From: Oscillospiraceae bacterium
GTDB lineage: Bacteria; Bacillota; Clostridia; Oscillospirales; Acutalibacteraceae
Direction: 5' to 3'
DNA length: 37,046 bases
Assembly (NCBI GenBank): GCA_031280825.1
Contig: JAITGE010000022.1
Coordinates: 1-37,046 of the forward strand
Every line of letters begins with the position of its first letter. Position 1 is the stretch's first letter. Positions 35,032-37,046 of this stretch are shown here, piece after piece. The position numbers and the translations under genes are program-made. The notes beneath the pieces were generated by a model. That model saw only the letters and a list, made by a program, of their open reading frames with translations, did no database searches and was not told the DNA's origin.

Positions 35032-35342
35032 TAACGAAACACCTTCTTTAGAAAGCCGTTCCCGCCCTTCGGAGCTTCATTTTGATAAAGCAGTGCTACA
35101 ATTTTGCCTTCCAACAGCAATTCGCCGGTTTCCACGCTGAGCCGATTGATATGCAAATCATCCCCGCGTACGGTAAGCTCACCCATATCGGTGAAGATGA
35201 TGACCGTGTGCTCATCAAAGCTGTCTACGTCCGCGACACCCGTAACCGTCAGCAGCCGACGATCCTCCAATACCACGCTGTGCGGCACGGTGGGCAATTG
35301 CGAAGTGACTGTTTTTGCGGTTGCCTTGCGTTCGTCAACCAT
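35031..35342 (-). CDS. yabP: sporulation protein YabP
   Basis: The ATG at 35342 follows GGGAGG and gives 103 residues; an upstream in-frame start at 35375 is not supported by a ribosome site. The core HSVVLEDRRLLTVTGVADVD, then MGELTVRGDDLHINRLSVETGEL and GKIVALLYQ, is the YabP pattern (related to YqfC). YabP supports spore coat or cortex assembly in Bacillus, in the mother cell. It is the first gene of yabP-yabQ, behind a sigma-E promoter candidate at 35365-35393, and its stop overlaps the yabQ start. Confidence 0.93.
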   Translation of the reverse strand: MVDERKATAKTVTSQLPTVPHSVVLEDRRLLTVTGVADVDSFDEHTVIIFTDMGELTVRGDDLHINRLSVETGELLLEGKIVALLYQNEAPKGGNGFLKKVFR

Positions 35343-35364
35343 TATGATCGCCTCCCTTTGCGCC

Positions 35365-35393
35365 AGCATATGCACGGCTGGGCAGGGATATGC
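35365..35393 (-). promoter_or_regulatory. sigma-E promoter of yabPQ
   Basis: On the reverse strand GCATATC (35393-35387), one base from the sigma-E -35 KMATATT, is followed after exactly 14 bases by CATATGCT (35372-35365), close to the -10 CATACAHT. The start of yabP is 22 bases farther. The same spacing occurs in the promoter found for spoIIIAA. Confidence 0.68.
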
Positions 35394-35413
35394 TTAGGGC
35401 GTGTTCCTTTAGC

Positions 35414-36691
35414 TCAAAGGATTTTTACGCCGCCTTGCGCGCGAACGCGGAGAATGCGGCAACTGCCGATACCAAAAACGCTCTCCATGCCATTGCGGTA
35501 TCTTTCAAGCAGATTGAGCGGAACAAAGGCTTGCACCGTGCCCGCAAAACCGCCGCCATGCACGCGCCAAGCACCACAGCCGCCAAGTATCGTTTCACTT
35601 AACGCCAATGCAAGGCTTACGGGTTGCTCGCCAACCGGGCGACCTGTGTAAACATTTTGATTGTACATAAAGGAGGAACGTCCGCTTTGCTTAATAAGGG
35701 CACAAAACGTGACAAAATCATTCGCGTCAAGCGCTTTTTGAAGTGCGTCTACGCGGTCATTTTCCGCGTAAAAGTGCAGGGCACGTAAAATGGCGCGATC
35801 ACCAACCCTTTCGCGCAGAGCGGGAACGGCGGCAAGCAAGGCGCCGCGGTTGCTTTCACGCAATACTTTTTTTTCGAGCACAGCAGCCACGGCTTCCATT
35901 TCACCGCGCACGTTGGCGTAATCATCTGTTAAATCGGCGTGTGAGCCACCGGAATCCGTGATGCACAGCGCATGACCGCAGGCTGCAAAATCAAAACCGA
36001 CGCTGCGGATGATAGGTTTTGCTGTATCCGCAAAATCAATCGCGACGAAGCCTCCCACGGCGCAGGCCGTTTGATCCATTAGACCACAGGGCTTGCCGAA
36101 AAAGCGATTTTCGGCATATTGTGCAATTTGTGCGATGGTAAGCGGTGGGATTTTGCCATCGTTATAAAAATGATTGAGGATGGTGCCGAGAAGCACTTCA
36201 TAGGCGGCGGAAGAGGAAAGCCCCGATCCGCTCAGGACGTCCGAAACGGAAGCGGCTTCAAAACCGCCGATTGCATAGCCGCGCTCCACAAAACCGGCGC
36301 AAACGCCGCGCACCAATGCCGCAGAGCGCCCGATTTCCTCCGGCATCGGGCTGAGATCGGTGATGACGGTGTCCGTGCGGTCGTGTCCTTCGGATTTGAT
36401 GATGATACGCTTGTCTGTTCGCTTGGCGGCAATGGCGACGGCATCCAGATTGATAGCCGCCGCAAGCACCTTGCCGCAGTTGTGGTCGGTATGGTTGCCG
36501 GCGATTTCACTGCGTCCCGGCGCACTGAACAGGGCTATATCGGCATTTGCACCAAAATTTTCACGGAACAACACGACCGCGCGAAGCAAGCGTTCGGTCT
36601 GGCTTGCAGCTTCGCCTGGATAAAGCGCGCTTAGCTGCGGGGCAAAATCGCCTGCTTGCAGGTCATGCACAAAGGATTTGAACGGAAGCAT
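35414..36691 (-). CDS. galactokinase-like GHMP kinase
   Basis: The ATG at 36691 follows AGGTGG and gives 425 residues. The GHMP fold is clear: the sugar-binding signature APGRSEIAGNHTDHNCGKVL, the ATP-loop SDVLSGSGLSSSAAYEVLLG, and the C-terminal GGCGAWRVHGGGFAGTVQAF. Galactokinase phosphorylates galactose at O1 in the Leloir pathway. In classical enzymes the first motif reads GRxNLIGEHTDYN; here the sugar-contacting Glu is Asn and the Tyr is His. Homologues with this variant occur in clostridia and are commonly annotated as galactokinase, but the change touches the sugar pocket, so another acceptor is possible. An alpha-galactosidase is encoded at 5149-6837. The next gene upstream, cut by the window edge, may be cotranscribed. 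Confidence 0.8.
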   Translation of the reverse strand: MLPFKSFVHDLQAGDFAPQLSALYPGEAASQTERLLRAVVLFRENFGANADIALFSAPGRSEIAGNHTDHNCGKVLAAAINLDAVAIAAKRTDKRIIIKSEGHDRTDTVITDLSPMPEEIGRSAALVRGVCAGFVERGYAIGGFEAASVSDVLSGSGLSSSAAYEVLLGTILNHFYNDGKIPPLTIAQIAQYAENRFFGKPCGLMDQTACAVGGFVAIDFADTAKPIIRSVGFDFAACGHALCITDSGGSHADLTDDYANVRGEMEAVAAVLEKKVLRESNRGALLAAVPALRERVGDRAILRALHFYAENDRVDALQKALDANDFVTFCALIKQSGRSSFMYNQNVYTGRPVGEQPVSLALALSETILGGCGAWRVHGGGFAGTVQAFVPLNLLERYRNGMESVFGIGSCRILRVRAQGGVKIL

Positions 36692-36725
36692 TTGCGTACC
36701 ACCTATTTATCGTCAAGATTTTTGT

Positions 36726-37046
36726 TCACCACGGCAGGGCTATCACAAGGCTGCGGGCTGTTTGGTCACCGTATTTTGCGGTTACAATGGCCATGCCGAA
36801 GGGAAGCTTACTTGCATCCATGGTCAGAATACCACTGCCACGGCAAGTGATGTTCAGGTTGGGGCTGACCTCCCAGCTCACAGCGCCGTCGGTTTTCACG
36901 CCGGAATAATCCAAATCCACCGTTTCGCCTTTGCGCATAAACGTGACGCAGGGCAGCGATATTTTCTGCTCCAGAGCAGGCGGCGCTTCGCCCTTGTTCA
37001 TCGTGGAGTTCAAATCCTGCCCCAGCATTTTTTGCCAAGAGCGCAG
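36726..37046 (-). CDS. C-terminal part of an unrecognised protein with an Ig-like beta domain (gene cut by window edge)
   Basis: The reverse-strand frame is open to the right edge (the last codons read LRSWQK before the internal Met at 37028) and ends at TGA 36728-36726, so this is a 3' fragment of about 106 residues. I do not recognise it. The visible part is beta-rich: LPCVTFMRKGETVDLDYSG, then VSWEVSPNLNITCRGSG and GMAIVTAKYGDQTARSLVI, which has the rhythm of a bacterial Ig-like (BIG-type) domain, including the Trp in the third strand. Such domains often end cell-surface proteins. It lies 34 bases before the galactokinase-like gene on the same strand, so the two may be cotranscribed. Confidence 0.6.
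   Translation of the reverse strand: MRSWQKMLGQDLNSTMNKGEAPPALEQKISLPCVTFMRKGETVDLDYSGVKTDGAVSWEVSPNLNITCRGSGILTMDASKLPFGMAIVTAKYGDQTARSLVIALPW

Overview
The window comes from an anaerobic, endospore-forming member of the Bacillota, most likely an uncultured Clostridia lineage with fairly high GC. The reasons are a complete spoIIIAA-AH operon, a yabP-yabQ-divIC-yabR block in the order known from Bacillus, a YlmC/YmxH-family gene, a DUF3787-like spore-surface gene, two oxygen-sensitive glycyl radical enzymes (GREs) and a secreted protein with a dockerin-like C-terminus. I see no rRNA, tRNA, CRISPR array, insertion sequence or prophage gene.

Layout. 1-277 is the 3' end of dapB. 436-5049 is a cassette behind a consensus sigma-A promoter: GRE, a 53-residue Cys-rich small subunit (starts at GTG, 2999), a GRE activase with two ferredoxin clusters, and a PfkB-type kinase. 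5149-6837 is a GH27 alpha-galactosidase with a carbohydrate-binding-like insertion. 6892-8367 holds ymxH, a small reverse-strand spore-surface gene and a DagK-type lipid kinase. 8434-13999 holds an FAD oxidoreductase of the geranylgeranyl reductase type, an extended SDR, a secreted hypothetical protein and an ABC exporter pair. 14089-19628 (reverse strand) is fba, a leader region, valS and ilvB. 19763-23080 (reverse) encodes one 1105-residue polypeptide that joins a radical-SAM activase to a complete GRE. 23281-28805 is spoIIIAA-AH followed by dut. 29070-33503 encodes a 1477-residue secreted protein. 33618-37046 (reverse) holds yabR, divIC, yabQ, yabP, galK and the 3' end of an unrecognised gene.

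How the parts work together. The alpha-galactosidase can release galactose and the galactokinase-like protein could phosphorylate it. The first GRE cassette has the gene order of 4-hydroxyphenylacetate decarboxylase (hpdB-hpdC-hpdA), but its substrate cannot be read from the sequence. The spore genes carry two good sigma-E promoter candidates, upstream of spoIIIAA and yabP.

The most interesting items are the natural activase-GRE fusion; the GRE/small subunit/activase/PfkB cassette; a possible valine-codon leader-peptide attenuator in front of valS-ilvB, where a T-box would be expected in this phylum; a 224-nt out-of-frame overlap of yabQ with divIC; and the large dockerin-like secreted protein with its own consensus promoter and a structured leader.
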